This document shows, in pieces, positions 36,435-46,900 of a stretch of DNA of 64,000 nt. The DNA is from Candidatus Zixiibacteriota bacterium (lineage in GTDB: Bacteria; Zixibacteria; MSB-5A5; GN15; FEB-12). The notes beneath the pieces were generated by a model. The model did not search any database. It was not told the origin of the DNA and saw nothing but the letters and a program-made list of their open reading frames with translations. Position 1 is the first letter of the stretch. Each line of letters starts with the position of its first letter. Location: contig JAOUBJ010000017.1 in assembly GCA_029860345.1 (NCBI GenBank), positions 67,501 to 131,500 on the forward strand. Reading direction: 5' to 3'. Made by a program: the position numbers and the translations under genes.

Positions 36435-37568
36435 TCACTGCCTCACCAATGTGCTCATGGACCGTTGTTTCGCGCCGGATGCGGCCACCGAGTTCAGGTC
36501 CTCGCGCATGCTCTTCAGCGAGAGTGTGCGCCTCCCCTCCGGTCTCGCCGGTGGCACAGGAATGGCCAACGTTGGATCGATGTCGGCTTTGATTAATCGC
36601 CGCAACTGGTCCACGCTTAGCCAGCGGTCGTTGGTACCACTGGAATATGAGAAGCCTGCCGCGCAGCGTCGTCCCTTGAACGTCTCCATGTATTTCGGAA
36701 CATCCCATAGGTTCATCGAAGGAAGAATCACGAAGTAATGCTCGAACTCAAGACTGTTGATAGCGTCGGTTTCTGTGATCATTTCTTCGTGCAGTTTTTC
36801 ACCCGGCCTTATGCCGACTGTTTTTTGACGGCAGTGTGGCGCTATAGCTTTGGCCAGGTCGGTGATGTGGTAGCTTGGTATCTTCGGCACGTATATTTCT
36901 CCACCCCACATATTGGCAAAGGCATAAAGCACCAGATTGACGCCTTCTGTGAGAGTGATGTTAAACCGGGTCATTCTTGCATCAGTGATCGGCAAGACGC
37001 CGTCGGCACGCTTTTTCAGGAAGAACGGAACGACGCTGCCTCGGCTGCCCATGACATTACCGTAGCGGACGACCGATAATTTCAAAAGGCGATCCCCTTT
37101 GAAATTGTTGGCCGCGACAAACATCTTGTCCGAACACAATTTCGTAGCACCGTACAGATTGATCGGCGCCGCCGCTTTATCGGTGCTCAGAGCCACGACC
37201 TTCTCAATATTGCGGTCAATACTGCACTCGATCACGTTTTGGGCGCCAATGATGTTGGTCTTCACAGCCTCAAACGGATTATACTCCGCCGCGGGCACCT
37301 GTTTCAAAGCGGCAGCGTGCACGACCATGTCGATACCCTCAAGGGCACGATACAAACGTTCCTTGTCACGCACGTCACCGATGAAGTAGCGCAGTTGCGG
37401 GTATTCCGTCTCGGAAAACTGCTGGCCCATCTCAAACTGCTTCAACTCATCCCGAGAGTAGATGACCAGCCGCTTGATGCCCGGATACTTCGTTAGAACT
37501 GTACGAGTGAATTCCTTACCGAAGGAGCCGGTACCACCCGTTACAAGTATTGACTTCCCTGTCAACAT
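36435..37568 (-). CDS. pseB: UDP-GlcNAc 4,6-dehydratase/5-epimerase (PseB)
   Basis: A 377-residue extended SDR. TGGTGSFGKEFTRTVL at the N-terminus binds NADP, YSRDELKQFEM is highly specific to PseB, ALKQVPAAEYNPFEAVKTN follows, and LSTDKAAAPINLYGATKLCSD carries the catalytic YxxxK. The enzyme begins pseudaminic acid synthesis. The chain is about 45 residues longer than Campylobacter PseB, with a basic C-terminal tail rich in Pro and Arg. It is the first gene of the pse segment. Confidence 0.94.
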   Translation of the reverse strand: MLTGKSILVTGGTGSFGKEFTRTVLTKYPGIKRLVIYSRDELKQFEMGQQFSETEYPQLRYFIGDVRDKERLYRALEGIDMVVHAAALKQVPAAEYNPFEAVKTNIIGAQNVIECSIDRNIEKVVALSTDKAAAPINLYGATKLCSDKMFVAANNFKGDRLLKLSVVRYGNVMGSRGSVVPFFLKKRADGVLPITDARMTRFNITLTEGVNLVLYAFANMWGGEIYVPKIPSYHITDLAKAIAPHCRQKTVGIRPGEKLHEEMITETDAINSLEFEHYFVILPSMNLWDVPKYMETFKGRRCAAGFSYSSGTNDRWLSVDQLRRLIKADIDPTLAIPVPPARPEGRRTLSLKSMREDLNSVAASGAKQRSMSTLVRQ

Positions 37569-38222
37569 AAGTACGCATTCCTATTGCGGAGCCGAGGACG
37601 TACCGCCGACTCTCATTTGGTACACATTGGGTCGGTAAGCCAAAACCACCGACACTCAGTCACCATTACATGTAACAAGAGCCGTGCCGGACACACTAAG
37701 TCATTAGACGATTGAGGATTACACCTATCCGCGGGCATTGGTTTATGCGCTACAGGGGAACGAATAACCCGTCCGGGCGATTAAACAGTTCCTCCATTTG
37801 GCTATGTGGGTAGCATTCGCCTGGTTGTTGTTGAGTTTTCGGGCTCGGCAACTCTTCTTGAGACCCGGACGAACGGGCTTGTTGATAAAGCCTGTGTAGC
37901 CTGTTGCGGTGGGTCTTGTCCGCCGCGGCGGACGCAAGCGAATTCGTGCCACCCGCCGCCACTGTGTCACATTGAGTTGGGTGTCGGGTCACACTTCCGT
38001 TGGCACGGAATCAAGACAGAACACAACGGTGCCGAAGTTCTTCAGCAAGCCCTTTAGGTGGGGTACCGGAGTTCACCCTTCGACTCCGCTCAGGGTGAGG
38101 TGGGGACGCTCAGGGTGAGGTTGCCACCCGCCGAGTCTGAAGACTCAGCGGGCACAACGATGGCGCGCGAAGCGCAAAGAAGTGATTTATCACCGCGAAG
38201 CGCAAAGAAGTGGTTTATCACT
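37569..38222. repeat. Gap between the pse and rml segments, with repeats
   Basis: A short TTACATGTAA palindrome (37666-37675) lies upstream of pseB and could be a regulator site. Repeats include GTCCGCCGCGGCGGAC at 37918-37933 (also at 5009-5024), a CTTCGACTCCGCTCAGGG unit (about 38079-38098), a block at about 38102-38180 whose inverted copy lies at about 50965-51060, and a tandem 28-base repeat at the right end. No gene is credible. Confidence 0.7.
38166..38221. repeat. Two tandem copies of a 28-base repeat
   Basis: Units 38166-38193 and 38194-38221 start CGCGAAGCGCAAAGAAGTG and differ at one base (GATTTATCAC versus GGTTTATCAC). The second copy ends one base before the rmlC-like stop codon. 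The GTGATTTATCAC portion is itself palindromic and recurs near 50965 and 61286. Confidence 0.85.
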
Positions 38223-38690
38223 TCAGTCCAGCCGGAACCTCGATTCGGGGTCGTCTTCGTGGCGGATTTCATCAACCGGCTGGCTGCGTCCTTCGCCAGT
38301 GTACAGTCGATTAGGCGCATTGAACACCAAGCCATCGATCCGACCGATATTGCGATAGGCATGCACAACCCCGGGCGGTACGATTACCAAAGTGTGGTTG
38401 TCCCGGCCCACCTCAAAAACAGCATTGGCGCCGGATGTGGCCGACTCCGGTCGATTGTCCCAGAGGTAAACGCGAAAAGTCGAGGGACCGAAAAATGCAA
38501 ATAGATCGGTCTGTTCGACATGTTCGTGCGGGCCACGCGCAACACCCGGTTTGGTCATCGATACATAGGCCATTACCGGGAGAACATCCGGCTCGATTTC
38601 GTCGCTACGGAACAACTCCAAAAGCCAACCGCGCGTGTCGTTGTGTTTGGTGATCGACCGTACTACCACACCTTCGATGTTAACATTCAC
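38223..38690 (-). CDS. rmlC: dTDP-4-dehydrorhamnose 3,5-epimerase-like protein
   Basis: A compact cupin protein of 155 residues, shorter than typical RmlC (about 180). The metal-free cupin core shows RGPHEHVEQTDLFAFF in place of the classical RGLHYQ, and VPPGVVHAYRNIG later. Its position after rmlD supports the rhamnose pathway role, but a related sugar isomerase is possible. The GTG start at 38690 has AAGGAGC upstream and overlaps rmlD by 11 bases; the frame is open for 22 more codons inside rmlD. Confidence 0.8.
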   Translation of the reverse strand: MNVNIEGVVVRSITKHNDTRGWLLELFRSDEIEPDVLPVMAYVSMTKPGVARGPHEHVEQTDLFAFFGPSTFRVYLWDNRPESATSGANAVFEVGRDNHTLVIVPPGVVHAYRNIGRIDGLVFNAPNRLYTGEGRSQPVDEIRHEDDPESRFRLD

Positions 38691-39576
38691 GGATAAGCTC
38701 CTTGCCTTCCTCGTGCAGGAATGATTCCAAGGCCGTCTTCCAGTTACGCATGACATTCAGCCCGGCAGCGGCCAGGCGAGTGTTGTCCAAAGTTGATCGC
38801 ACCGGCCGTTGCGCCGCTCGGACAAACTCGGCTGAAGTGCATGGCTGCAGCAACACATCCATGGCTAAAATTCCGAATACCGCCCGGGCCAGGCCATGCC
38901 ACGTGGTTTCGCCCTCTGATGTAGCGTGAAGCAATCCGCTCAAGTGTCCGGCCAGCACCACGCGAGTTTGACGCGCGATGTCCATAGTCCAGCACGGATT
39001 ACCGACCTGATCATCAACGACCTTCAAAGCTGTTACATCGTTGCCCGCCTCACGCGCCGCCACTTGCTTGAGACCGAGTCTGATCATGGTCTTGACGAAA
39101 TTGTGCCCCTTGCGTCCGTAGACCCAGGATATGCGCATGATGATAGGATCATCCAACACGGCCTGCACGGCTCGTTCGCCCTGAAGCTTTGACTGACCGT
39201 ACACGGTTACCGGGTTTGGTGGATCATCCTCGGTGTAAGGTCGGTCGTACTTGCCATCGAATACGTAATCGGTGGAGTAGTAGACCATTCGGGCGCCGAC
39301 ATCACGGCAGGCCAGAGCCACACTGCCGGCTCCTTCGGCGTTTACAAGCATGGCTTGCTCGCGGTTTGCTTCACACTCATCGACCTCTGCGTAGGCTGCG
39401 GTGTGAAGGACGACCTGCGGGCCGGCCTCGACCACTGCTTTGAGCACGGCCTCACGATCGGTAACATCACAGTCTTCTATGTCAATACCGTGAACAGAGT
39501 GCTCCAGGGCCAAGAGGCTCATCAAATCGCTGCCAAGCTGACCCCGGCAGCCGGTGATCAGAAAATCACAGGCCAC
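38680..39576 (-). CDS. rmlD: dTDP-4-dehydrorhamnose reductase (RmlD)
   Basis: A 298-residue SDR that makes the last step to dTDP-L-rhamnose. [18 protein letters not shown] binds the cofactor, [18 protein letters not shown] is family-specific, and [20 protein letters not shown] with [10 protein letters not shown] holds the catalytic Tyr and Lys. The GTG at 39576 is preferred because GAGG is six bases upstream; TTG at 39582 abuts that site. It overlaps rmlA by 11 bases. Confidence 0.93.
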   Translation of the reverse strand: MACDFLITGCRGQLGSDLMSLLALEHSVHGIDIEDCDVTDREAVLKAVVEAGPQVVLHTAAYAEVDECEANREQAMLVNAEGAGSVALACRDVGARMVYYSTDYVFDGKYDRPYTEDDPPNPVTVYGQSKLQGERAVQAVLDDPIIMRISWVYGRKGHNFVKTMIRLGLKQVAAREAGNDVTALKVVDDQVGNPCWTMDIARQTRVVLAGHLSGLLHATSEGETTWHGLARAVFGILAMDVLLQPCTSAEFVRAAQRPVRSTLDNTRLAAAGLNVMRNWKTALESFLHEEGKELIREC

Positions 39577-40456
39577 GATCAACCTCAGCGATGACCTCGC
39601 TCAGGTACCGCTTGTACTCGTTGTCGACCATGTTGCCCAGCAGCGACTGCACCTGCGTTTTGTTGATGAACCGCATACGATAAGCTATCTCTTCAATGCA
39701 TGCGATCTTCTGACCTTGCCGCCGTTCGATAGTGGCGATGAAGTTGCCGGCATCGAGCATGCTGCCGTAGGTGCCGGTATCCAGCCAGGCGATTCCGCGT
39801 CCCAACTGTACCACCTGCAGGGAGCCTCGTTTCAGGTACTCGCGATTGACATCTGTGATTTCCAGTTCGCCGCGTGCCGACGGCTTCAGTGACCGGGCAA
39901 CCGATACCACTTCCGAATCGTACAGGTACAGCCCGGTGACGGCGTAATTCGACTTTGGGTTTTCGGGTTTCTCTTCGATTGATACGACCTTACCCGAGGC
40001 ATCGAACTCGACCACACCATACCGCTCGGGATCGCTGACGTTATACCCAAAAACAACCGCCCCTGCATCGAACGAACGCGCCGCCCGCAAGAAATCGTAG
40101 GCGCCGTAGAAGATATTGTCGCCCAAGATCAAAGCCACCGGGTCTCCCGCAATGAATTGTTCGCCTATGAGAAAGGCCTGGGCAATCCCGGCCGGCTTCG
40201 GCTGTACCTGATAGCTGATGTTCAGTCCGAGAGGTCGACCGTCACCGAGCAATTCTTCAAAACGTGGCGTGTCTTCGGGTGTCGAGATCAAGAGGATTTC
40301 CGTAATGCCAAACAGCATCAAGGTCGACAGCGGATAGTAGATCATCGGTTTGTCGTACACCGGCAAGAGTTGCTTGCACACAACATGGGTGGCCGGATAA
40401 AGGCGGGTGCCGCTACCGCCGGCCAGGATGATCCCCTTGGACAGTTGGCTGGTCAT
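39566..40456 (-). CDS. rmlA: Glucose-1-phosphate thymidylyltransferase (RmlA)
   Basis: A 296-residue nucleotidyltransferase with the hallmark [20 protein letters not shown] (GGxGTRxxP at 13-21), [30 protein letters not shown] with the metal Asp, and [20 protein letters not shown]. It makes dTDP-glucose. Strong ribosome site GGAGG precedes the ATG. It lies 12 bases downstream of rmlB. Confidence 0.96.
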   Translation of the reverse strand: MTSQLSKGIILAGGSGTRLYPATHVVCKQLLPVYDKPMIYYPLSTLMLFGITEILLISTPEDTPRFEELLGDGRPLGLNISYQVQPKPAGIAQAFLIGEQFIAGDPVALILGDNIFYGAYDFLRAARSFDAGAVVFGYNVSDPERYGVVEFDASGKVVSIEEKPENPKSNYAVTGLYLYDSEVVSVARSLKPSARGELEITDVNREYLKRGSLQVVQLGRGIAWLDTGTYGSMLDAGNFIATIERRQGQKIACIEEIAYRMRFINKTQVQSLLGNMVDNEYKRYLSEVIAEVDRGL

Positions 40457-40468
40457 CTGAACCTCCGA

Positions 40469-41524
40469 CTAACGATTGGCATACATCTTGGCATAGTAGT
40501 TCTTGTACTCGCCACTGATACATTCTTCAAGCCACACTTGGTGGTCAAGATACCATTTGATAGTGGCATCAAGTCCCTCTTCAAAAGAGACACTGGGCAT
40601 CCAGCCAAGCTCTCTTTTGATTTTTGAGGCGTCGATGGCGTACCTGCGATCGTGTCCGGGACGATCCGTCACGAATTCGATCAACCGCTCACGTGGACCT
40701 CCCCCCAATTTGTCATCCAATGACTCGCAGACGAGTTTCACGAGTTCTATGTTGGTAAGCTCACTGTCGCCACCGATATTGTATGTTTCACCCGCCTTTC
40801 CCTTGTGGAATGCGATATCCAGCGCTCGGCAGTGGTCTTCTACGTAGAGCCAATCACGGACATGCAGACCGTCGCCATAGACCGGTAGTTTTAGTCCTTC
40901 ACGAGCATTACGTATCATCAACGGGATGAGCTTCTCCGGAAACTGGTAGCGTCCGTAATTGTTCGAGCAGTTGGTGGTCACCGTGTCCATACCATACGTC
41001 TTGTGGTAGGCACGCACCAGATGATCGGCCGCTGCTTTCGATGCCGAGTATGGAGAGTTGGGATTGTACGGAGTTGTCTCGGCAAAGAAACCGCTCTGTC
41101 CAAGCGAACCATACACTTCATCGGTGGAAACGTGGAGAAAACGAAACCGTCCCGACTGGCGATGCCGGGCCAGAGCCGCCTCAAGCAGGTTGGCCGTGCC
41201 GACGACATTGGTCAGAACAAAAACCATGGGGCCGTCGATTGAACGATCGACATGCGATTCAGCCGCCAGATGTAAGACGCTGTCGATTTGGTGTCGCTCG
41301 AAACAATGCAGAACAGCCGATTGTTCGCAGATGTCCAGTTTCTCGAACCGGTAGTTCTTGCAGTCTTCAAGTGAACTGAGGTTTCTCAGATTCCCTGCGT
41401 AAGTCAGACTGTCGATGTTAACGAAAAGATATTCGGGATACCTGGGCACCAGGTGCAACAGCAAATTCGAGCCGATGAAACCTGCGCCACCTGTAACCGC
41501 CACTCGTCGCCTAAGCTCACTCAC
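40469..41524 (-). CDS. rmlB: dTDP-glucose 4,6-dehydratase (RmlB)
   Basis: A 351-residue extended SDR: TGGAGFIGSNLLLHLV, NIDSLTYAGNLRNL, LHLAAESHVDRSIDGP, STDEVYGSLG and SPYSASKAAADHLVRAYHKT, followed by NCSNNYGRYQFPEKLIP. These are all signatures of RmlB. The GTG start at 41524 has GAGGAG upstream. First gene of the rmlBADC set. Confidence 0.96.
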   Translation of the reverse strand: MSELRRRVAVTGGAGFIGSNLLLHLVPRYPEYLFVNIDSLTYAGNLRNLSSLEDCKNYRFEKLDICEQSAVLHCFERHQIDSVLHLAAESHVDRSIDGPMVFVLTNVVGTANLLEAALARHRQSGRFRFLHVSTDEVYGSLGQSGFFAETTPYNPNSPYSASKAAADHLVRAYHKTYGMDTVTTNCSNNYGRYQFPEKLIPLMIRNAREGLKLPVYGDGLHVRDWLYVEDHCRALDIAFHKGKAGETYNIGGDSELTNIELVKLVCESLDDKLGGGPRERLIEFVTDRPGHDRRYAIDASKIKRELGWMPSVSFEEGLDATIKWYLDHQVWLEECISGEYKNYYAKMYANR

Positions 41525-41660
41525 GGGTTTTTGTACTCCTCACTCATCGCCGGTGAGATACTGAAGCGCGAGGACCTTTTCAACTAAAACTTGATCGCGT
41601 GTGATGAGTCGGTTGACAAGCGTGGCTCGGCAACCGCCAGTGATAACGGCGGGGGCGTTT

Positions 41661-42614
41661 CTATTTGTCGCCGCGCAGCATGGGATGCGAGTCGGCCGTG
41701 ATGCCGGTCGGTTGGGCGTTACGGATGTCGTGGACTAACTCAATCGATGGTCGGGCATCATCCAGGGTGAAACCATGCCCGCTCAACACTTCGCGGTATA
41801 CCATGGTGTGCAAGTCGGTGAATCCGCCGGAGAACTCGACCTCTTCCCCGTCTATTGTAATAGAGCGATAGGTCGGTTGGTCTTTTTGCACAGCCACTTC
41901 CGGCAGGTCGTTTGAGTCGATTGACAGGAACCACTGCACGTCGGCGTTGTCGAGTTCGATGGATCCCCCTACACGATTGGGAGTGGCCAGATGCACCTTG
42001 TTGTTCTGGACATCTCCGAACAGCCACATGAGCAGATCGAAAAAATGCACGCCGATATTCGTAGCCAGACCGCCCGAACGCTCCGGCTGACCTTTCCACG
42101 ACACCAGGTACCATGGTCCGCGCGAGGTAATATAGGTCAGCCGCACGTTATGTTTGCTCTTTGTCTTGACAGTTTTCAGCTTCTCGCGCAAGGCAACCAG
42201 AGCTGGATGCACTCGCAATTGCAACACCGTATAGATATTGCGATCACTCTCTTGCTCCAATTCCTGCAGGGCGTCGATGTTCCATGGATTCAACACCAGC
42301 GGCTTTTCACAAATCGCGTGCGCCCCGACCCTCAACGCAAACCGAGCGTGAGCATCGTGCAGGTAGTTAGGCGAACAGATGCTTACATACTGCACTGCCT
42401 TATTGGAATTCTGGCGGCGCAGCCGCTCGATGTGCCGATCAAATCGTTCGAATTCGGTAAAGAAGGCCACATCCCTGAAATAGCCGTCCAGGACACCCAC
42501 CGAATCGTGGGGATCGACAGCGGCGATCAATCTGTTGTCGGTCTCTTTTATCGCCTTCAGGTGGCGCGGGGCTATGTATCCGGATGCTCCGGTAAGGGCG
42601 AAATTGCTTGGCAT
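41661..42614 (-). CDS. wlbA: UDP-N-acetylglucosaminuronate 3-dehydrogenase-like (WlbA/WbpB)
   Basis: A 317-residue Gfo/Idh/MocA oxidoreductase. FALTGASGYIAPRHLKAI at the N-terminus, the catalytic-site EKPLVLN, TYITSRGPWYLVSWKG, and ERSGGLATNIGVHFFDLLMW are specific to the WlbA/WbpB group, which oxidises UDP-GlcNAcA at C3 on the way to diacetamido-uronic acid. Its partner aminotransferase and acetyltransferase are not in this window. GAGGAG precedes the ATG at 42614. It is the first gene of the glycan locus in transcription order. Confidence 0.9.
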   Translation of the reverse strand: MPSNFALTGASGYIAPRHLKAIKETDNRLIAAVDPHDSVGVLDGYFRDVAFFTEFERFDRHIERLRRQNSNKAVQYVSICSPNYLHDAHARFALRVGAHAICEKPLVLNPWNIDALQELEQESDRNIYTVLQLRVHPALVALREKLKTVKTKSKHNVRLTYITSRGPWYLVSWKGQPERSGGLATNIGVHFFDLLMWLFGDVQNNKVHLATPNRVGGSIELDNADVQWFLSIDSNDLPEVAVQKDQPTYRSITIDGEEVEFSGGFTDLHTMVYREVLSGHGFTLDDARPSIELVHDIRNAQPTGITADSHPMLRGDK

Positions 42615-42905
42615 TTACTCTCCTCAAACTGCGGCAGGTCTGGCCGCCGATTCTAATCTATGTCGCAGAGATTATACCGACAGAGAGGCGCTGGGCAAAG
42701 AGCTTTTTGCTCAGCTCAGAATTTATCCGTCGGCCGGCACTCTCAAGCGAGTTTCAGGAAGAGCGCGCGAAGCGCGAATACCGCGGCCTGACCGTGTCAC
42801 CCTGGGCACCCCTCCACCTCACCCTGGGCACCCCTCCACCTCACCCTGAGCGGAGTCGAAGGGCCCACGAGGACCTAGACCACCCACACCCCGAGTGAGG
42901 TCTTC
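42615..42905. repeat. Intergenic repeats including a 22-base tandem
   Basis: At 42797-42848 the unit TCACCCTGGGCACCCCTCCA plus CC is repeated twice in full (42797-42818, 42819-42840) and partly a third time, leading into a CCCTGAGCGGAGTCGAAGGG arm of the common palindromic repeat. The rest shows no gene. Confidence 0.8.
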
Positions 42906-43847
42906 CTAGAACTGTTTGACCACTTTCAGCACCGAGCGGACATCATCCAGGACATACAAATGAATACAAGGGGCGCCTTGGTTGAACAGTTCCTCACACT
43001 GTTTTACCGCCCATTCCACGCCAATCGTCTTGGCATGTTTTGGATTCTCAGTGATCTCATCTACCAGTGCATCCGGCAGATTTATATGAAAATTCCGAGG
43101 TAAGCTGGCTAGTTGCCGCGCGCTTTTCATTACCTTGAGACCGGGTATGATCGGGACGGTAATCCCGGCCTCTCGACAGTCGGCCACGAAATCAAAATAC
43201 TTCCGGTTGTCGAAAAACATCTGTGTCACGATATAGTCCGCCCCGGCTTCAACCTTTTTGACCAGACGCTCAATGTCCGTCTTGGGGTTGGGCGCTTCGA
43301 CATGTTTCTCCGGATAGCCGCATACTCCGATACAATGCTCAATAGGATCCGAGTTCTCGACATCTTCCAAATACTTTCCCGCCCGCAAATCGTTGAGTTG
43401 CGCCACTAATTCGTTAGCGAATGCATTAACGGTTCGACTGCCACCGACGTTCTTATCGTAGTTTCTCTCGTCGCCGCGCACGGCGAGAACATTTTGGATA
43501 CCCAGGAAACTAAGCTCAATCATAACATCTTCGGTTTCTTCGCGCGTGAATCCCCGGCAGAGTATATGCGGGACGGTGTCGATATTGTACCGGTTCTGAA
43601 TGATCGCGCACATGCCCATAGTACCCGGTCTTTTGCGGCTGACTCGACGCCGGATAGTGCCGTCATCAAGTTCGTCGTATTGAGCCACGGCGCTGTGGCT
43701 GGTCACGTCAATGAATGGCGGATCGAACGGCAGAATCTGCTCGACCACATCAAGAATATCCCGCGCCGATTTCCCCCGCGGCGGCGGGATGATTTCGTAG
43801 CTGAACATCGGGCCACTGCTTCGATAGACTCGTTCGGTTACAAACAT
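42906..43847 (-). CDS. metF: Methylenetetrahydrofolate reductase
   Basis: A 313-residue flavin-dependent TIM-barrel reductase making 5-methyl-THF. FSYEIIPPPRG carries the catalytic Glu, FIDVTSHSAVAQYDEL and VLAVRGDERNYD bind folate and FAD, and ADYIVTQMFFDNRKYFDFV and IIPGLKVM are conserved. It lies 66 bases downstream of metH in the same direction, so it supplies the methyl donor for MetH. Start ATG at 43847. Confidence 0.95.
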   Translation of the reverse strand: MFVTERVYRSSGPMFSYEIIPPPRGKSARDILDVVEQILPFDPPFIDVTSHSAVAQYDELDDGTIRRRVSRKRPGTMGMCAIIQNRYNIDTVPHILCRGFTREETEDVMIELSFLGIQNVLAVRGDERNYDKNVGGSRTVNAFANELVAQLNDLRAGKYLEDVENSDPIEHCIGVCGYPEKHVEAPNPKTDIERLVKKVEAGADYIVTQMFFDNRKYFDFVADCREAGITVPIIPGLKVMKSARQLASLPRNFHINLPDALVDEITENPKHAKTIGVEWAVKQCEELFNQGAPCIHLYVLDDVRSVLKVVKQF

Positions 43848-43913
43848 CGTATCATGATTCCATTCTTCTCATCGGACGTTACACCGCCCAAACCAAAAAG
43901 CTCACAAAAAGTT

Positions 43914-46900
43914 TCATTCGTCAATCAGGTTCGGCGCCAGCCAACGCCTGGCCTGGTCCAGAGGCATTGACTTACGTTCGGCATATTGCTGTAACTGCAC
44001 CATGTCAATCTTTCCCAGCGGGAAATAATGCGACTGCGGATGGCCGAAATAATATCCGCAAACGGTGGCAGCCGGCGACAATGCAAAGCTCTCCGTTGCA
44101 ACAACTCCGATCCGGCGTTCGGCATCCAGCAAGGTCAGTAGTGTCTTCTTCTCAGTGTGATCGGGACAACTCGGATAGCCCGGCGCCGGTCGGATTCCAT
44201 AGTACTTTTCCTGGATCAACTCCTCATTGTCCAGCATCTCATCGCGCGCGTAGCCCCAGAATTCCCGGCGCACGCGCTCGTGCAGCCTTTCGGTCAAGGC
44301 CTCGGCCAACCTATCGGCCAACGCCTTGGTCAGGATGGCGCTGTAGTCATCGTGGTCGCGGTCGAACTCTTGAACAAGTTGCTCGACACCGAATCCTGCG
44401 CTGGTCACAAAAGCACCCATGTAATCGGCAACTCCCATCTCTTTGGGGGCGACGAAATCGGCCAGGCTTACACTGCCCCCTTCCTTGAGCGGCTGTTGAC
44501 GTCTTAGCATGTGAAAGACGGTCAGAACTTCTCGCCGTGAGTCGTCGGTGTAAAGCTCGATATCCTCACCAGTCGAGTTGGCCGGGAAAAGACCAAGCAC
44601 CGCCTTCGCGGTAAGCAACTTCTCACCTACCAAACGTGCCATTAGGCACTCGGCATCGTCCATCAGTTTGCGCGCGTCGGCGCCGTACTTTTCACTGCTT
44701 AGAATATTCGGGTAGCGCCCCGGAAGTTTCCAGACATTGAAGAAAGGCGTCCAGTCGATATAGGGCACGACTTCTGCAATCGGATAATCTTCAAAAAGAG
44801 TAATACCCGGCGAAGCGACCTCAGCCGGTGTGAACTCCTCCCAATCAAGTATCGGCCTTCGCTCATAAGCCTCCGACGGTGACATCAGTTCGATTGTCTT
44901 GGTCTTGGCGGCTCGGTTCTCACGCAGGTAGGCATAGTCACTCTTGGTAGTCCGCACGAAGTCGTCGCGCCCACTGCTATCCAGAAGATCGGCGACGACA
45001 CCGGGGCAGCGAGAAGCATCGGCCACATAGTTGACCGGACCGTTATAAGCCGGATCGATTCTGAGGGCGGTATGCAGTCGTGAAGTTGTGGCGCCGCCGA
45101 TCAAGAGCGGCATCTCCATCCCGCGTCGATCCATCTCCCGTGCCACCTCGACCATCTCCTGAAGCGAGGGCGTGATCAGACCGCTCAACCCGACGATATC
45201 GTACTCGCCCTCAATCGCAGTATCCAGTATTTTATCACCCGGCACCATCACACCCAGATCGTCTACCCGGTAGCCATGGCAACCCATAACCACGGCGACC
45301 AAATTCTTGCCGATATCGTGCACGTCCCCTTTGACCGTGGCCACCAGAATCTTCCCGCGCGAAGACTCCCCGCTCTCTTTTTTTTCGGCTTCCAGATAAG
45401 GCGTCAGGACAGCCACTGCCTTTTTCATTACACGCGCCGTCTTCACTACCTGCGGCAGGAACATCTTCCCGGACCCGAACAGCTCCCCCACTTTGTCCAT
45501 TCCGTCCATAAGGGGTCCCTCGATCACCAGTAGTGCGTCGCCCATCTCGCGCCGTGCCGCTTCGGCATCTTCCTCGATAAAGTCGGCAATCCCGGCCACC
45601 AGAGCATAAGACAATCGCTGAGTCACCGCCCAGCCTCGCCAGTCGTCGTCTTTAGCAAGTTTGGATTTCTTGCGCGAGGTCCCTTCGGCCAGTTCGGCCA
45701 TCCGAGCGGTGGCCTCGGGGTGATGGTTCAGGATTACATCTTCGGCCACCTGCCTCAGTTTTGGTTCGATGTCCTCGTAGCCGATCAACTGACCGGCGTT
45801 GACAATGCCCATGTCCATCCCGGCCTGGACAGCGTGATAAAGAAAGACGGAGTGCATGGCCTCCCGCACCACGTCATGACCTCGGAACGAGAACGACAAG
45901 TTGCTCACGCCGCCACTGACCAGACAATGCGGTAGTGTCTCTTTGATCGTGCGACAGGCCTTGAGAAAACCGACGGCATAATCGTTGTGCTCATCCATCC
46001 CGGTGGCGATGGTGAGTATGGCCGGGTCTATGATAATATCTTCGGGAGGGAAACCGTTCTCGACTAACAGATGATAACAGCGCGTACAGATATCGATCTT
46101 GCGCTGATAGCTGTCCGCCTGCCCTTGTTCATCGAAAGCCATCAGCACAACCGCAGCACCGTACTTTCGCACCAACTTAGCCCGTCTTAGAAACTCTTCC
46201 TGGCCGTCCTTCAGGCTGATCGAGTTTACCACACCTTTCCCCTGTACGCATTTCAGACCGGCCTCGATTACGGACCAATCGGAAGAATCAATCATGACGG
46301 GAACGCGACTGATCTGCGGGTCCGAGGCCACCATATTGAGAAAGCGGGTCATGGCCGCCACCGCGTCCAAAAGCGGGGCGTCCATGTTGACATCTATGAT
46401 TTGCGCACCGCCGATGACCTGGCCACGGGCGATCTTTAACGCCTCTTCATACTTGTCTTCGCGGATTAGTCGTGCAAACTTCGCCGAACCGGCCACGTTG
46501 GTGCGTTCACCGACATTGATGAACAACGAGTCGGGACGAATCTCCAACGCTTCCAGCCCGGACAAGCGACAGCGCGTCGGAACAACCGGCACCCGACGCG
46601 GGGCGATACCGGCGACGGCCTCTGCTATGGCTTTGATGTGTTCGGGTGTCGTGCCGCAGCATCCGCCAACGATATTGACCAGCCCTGCCTCGGCGAACTC
46701 TTTTAACATTGATGCGATTTGCTCGGGCCTTTCGTCGTAGCCGCCCAGTTCGTTGGGTAGCCCGGCGTTGGGATGAACGGTCACGAAAGTGTCGGCCACT
46801 TTCGACAGCGCTTTCAGGTGCGGGCGTAATGCCTCGGCGCCCAGTGCGCAGTTCAAACCGACCAGAAGCGGCGCGGCATGGGCCACCGAAATCCAGAAGG

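Noticed and set aside
37596-37610. GTCGGCGGTACGTCC before pseB, similar to the ops/RfaH element GGCGGTAGCGTG
   Set aside because: One base is missing relative to the ops core, no JUMPstart context is seen, and no RfaH gene is known here. Chance cannot be excluded.
42797-42848. Short tandem repeat as a coding repeat
   Set aside because: The frame through it has no start context and ends in the intergenic repeat.
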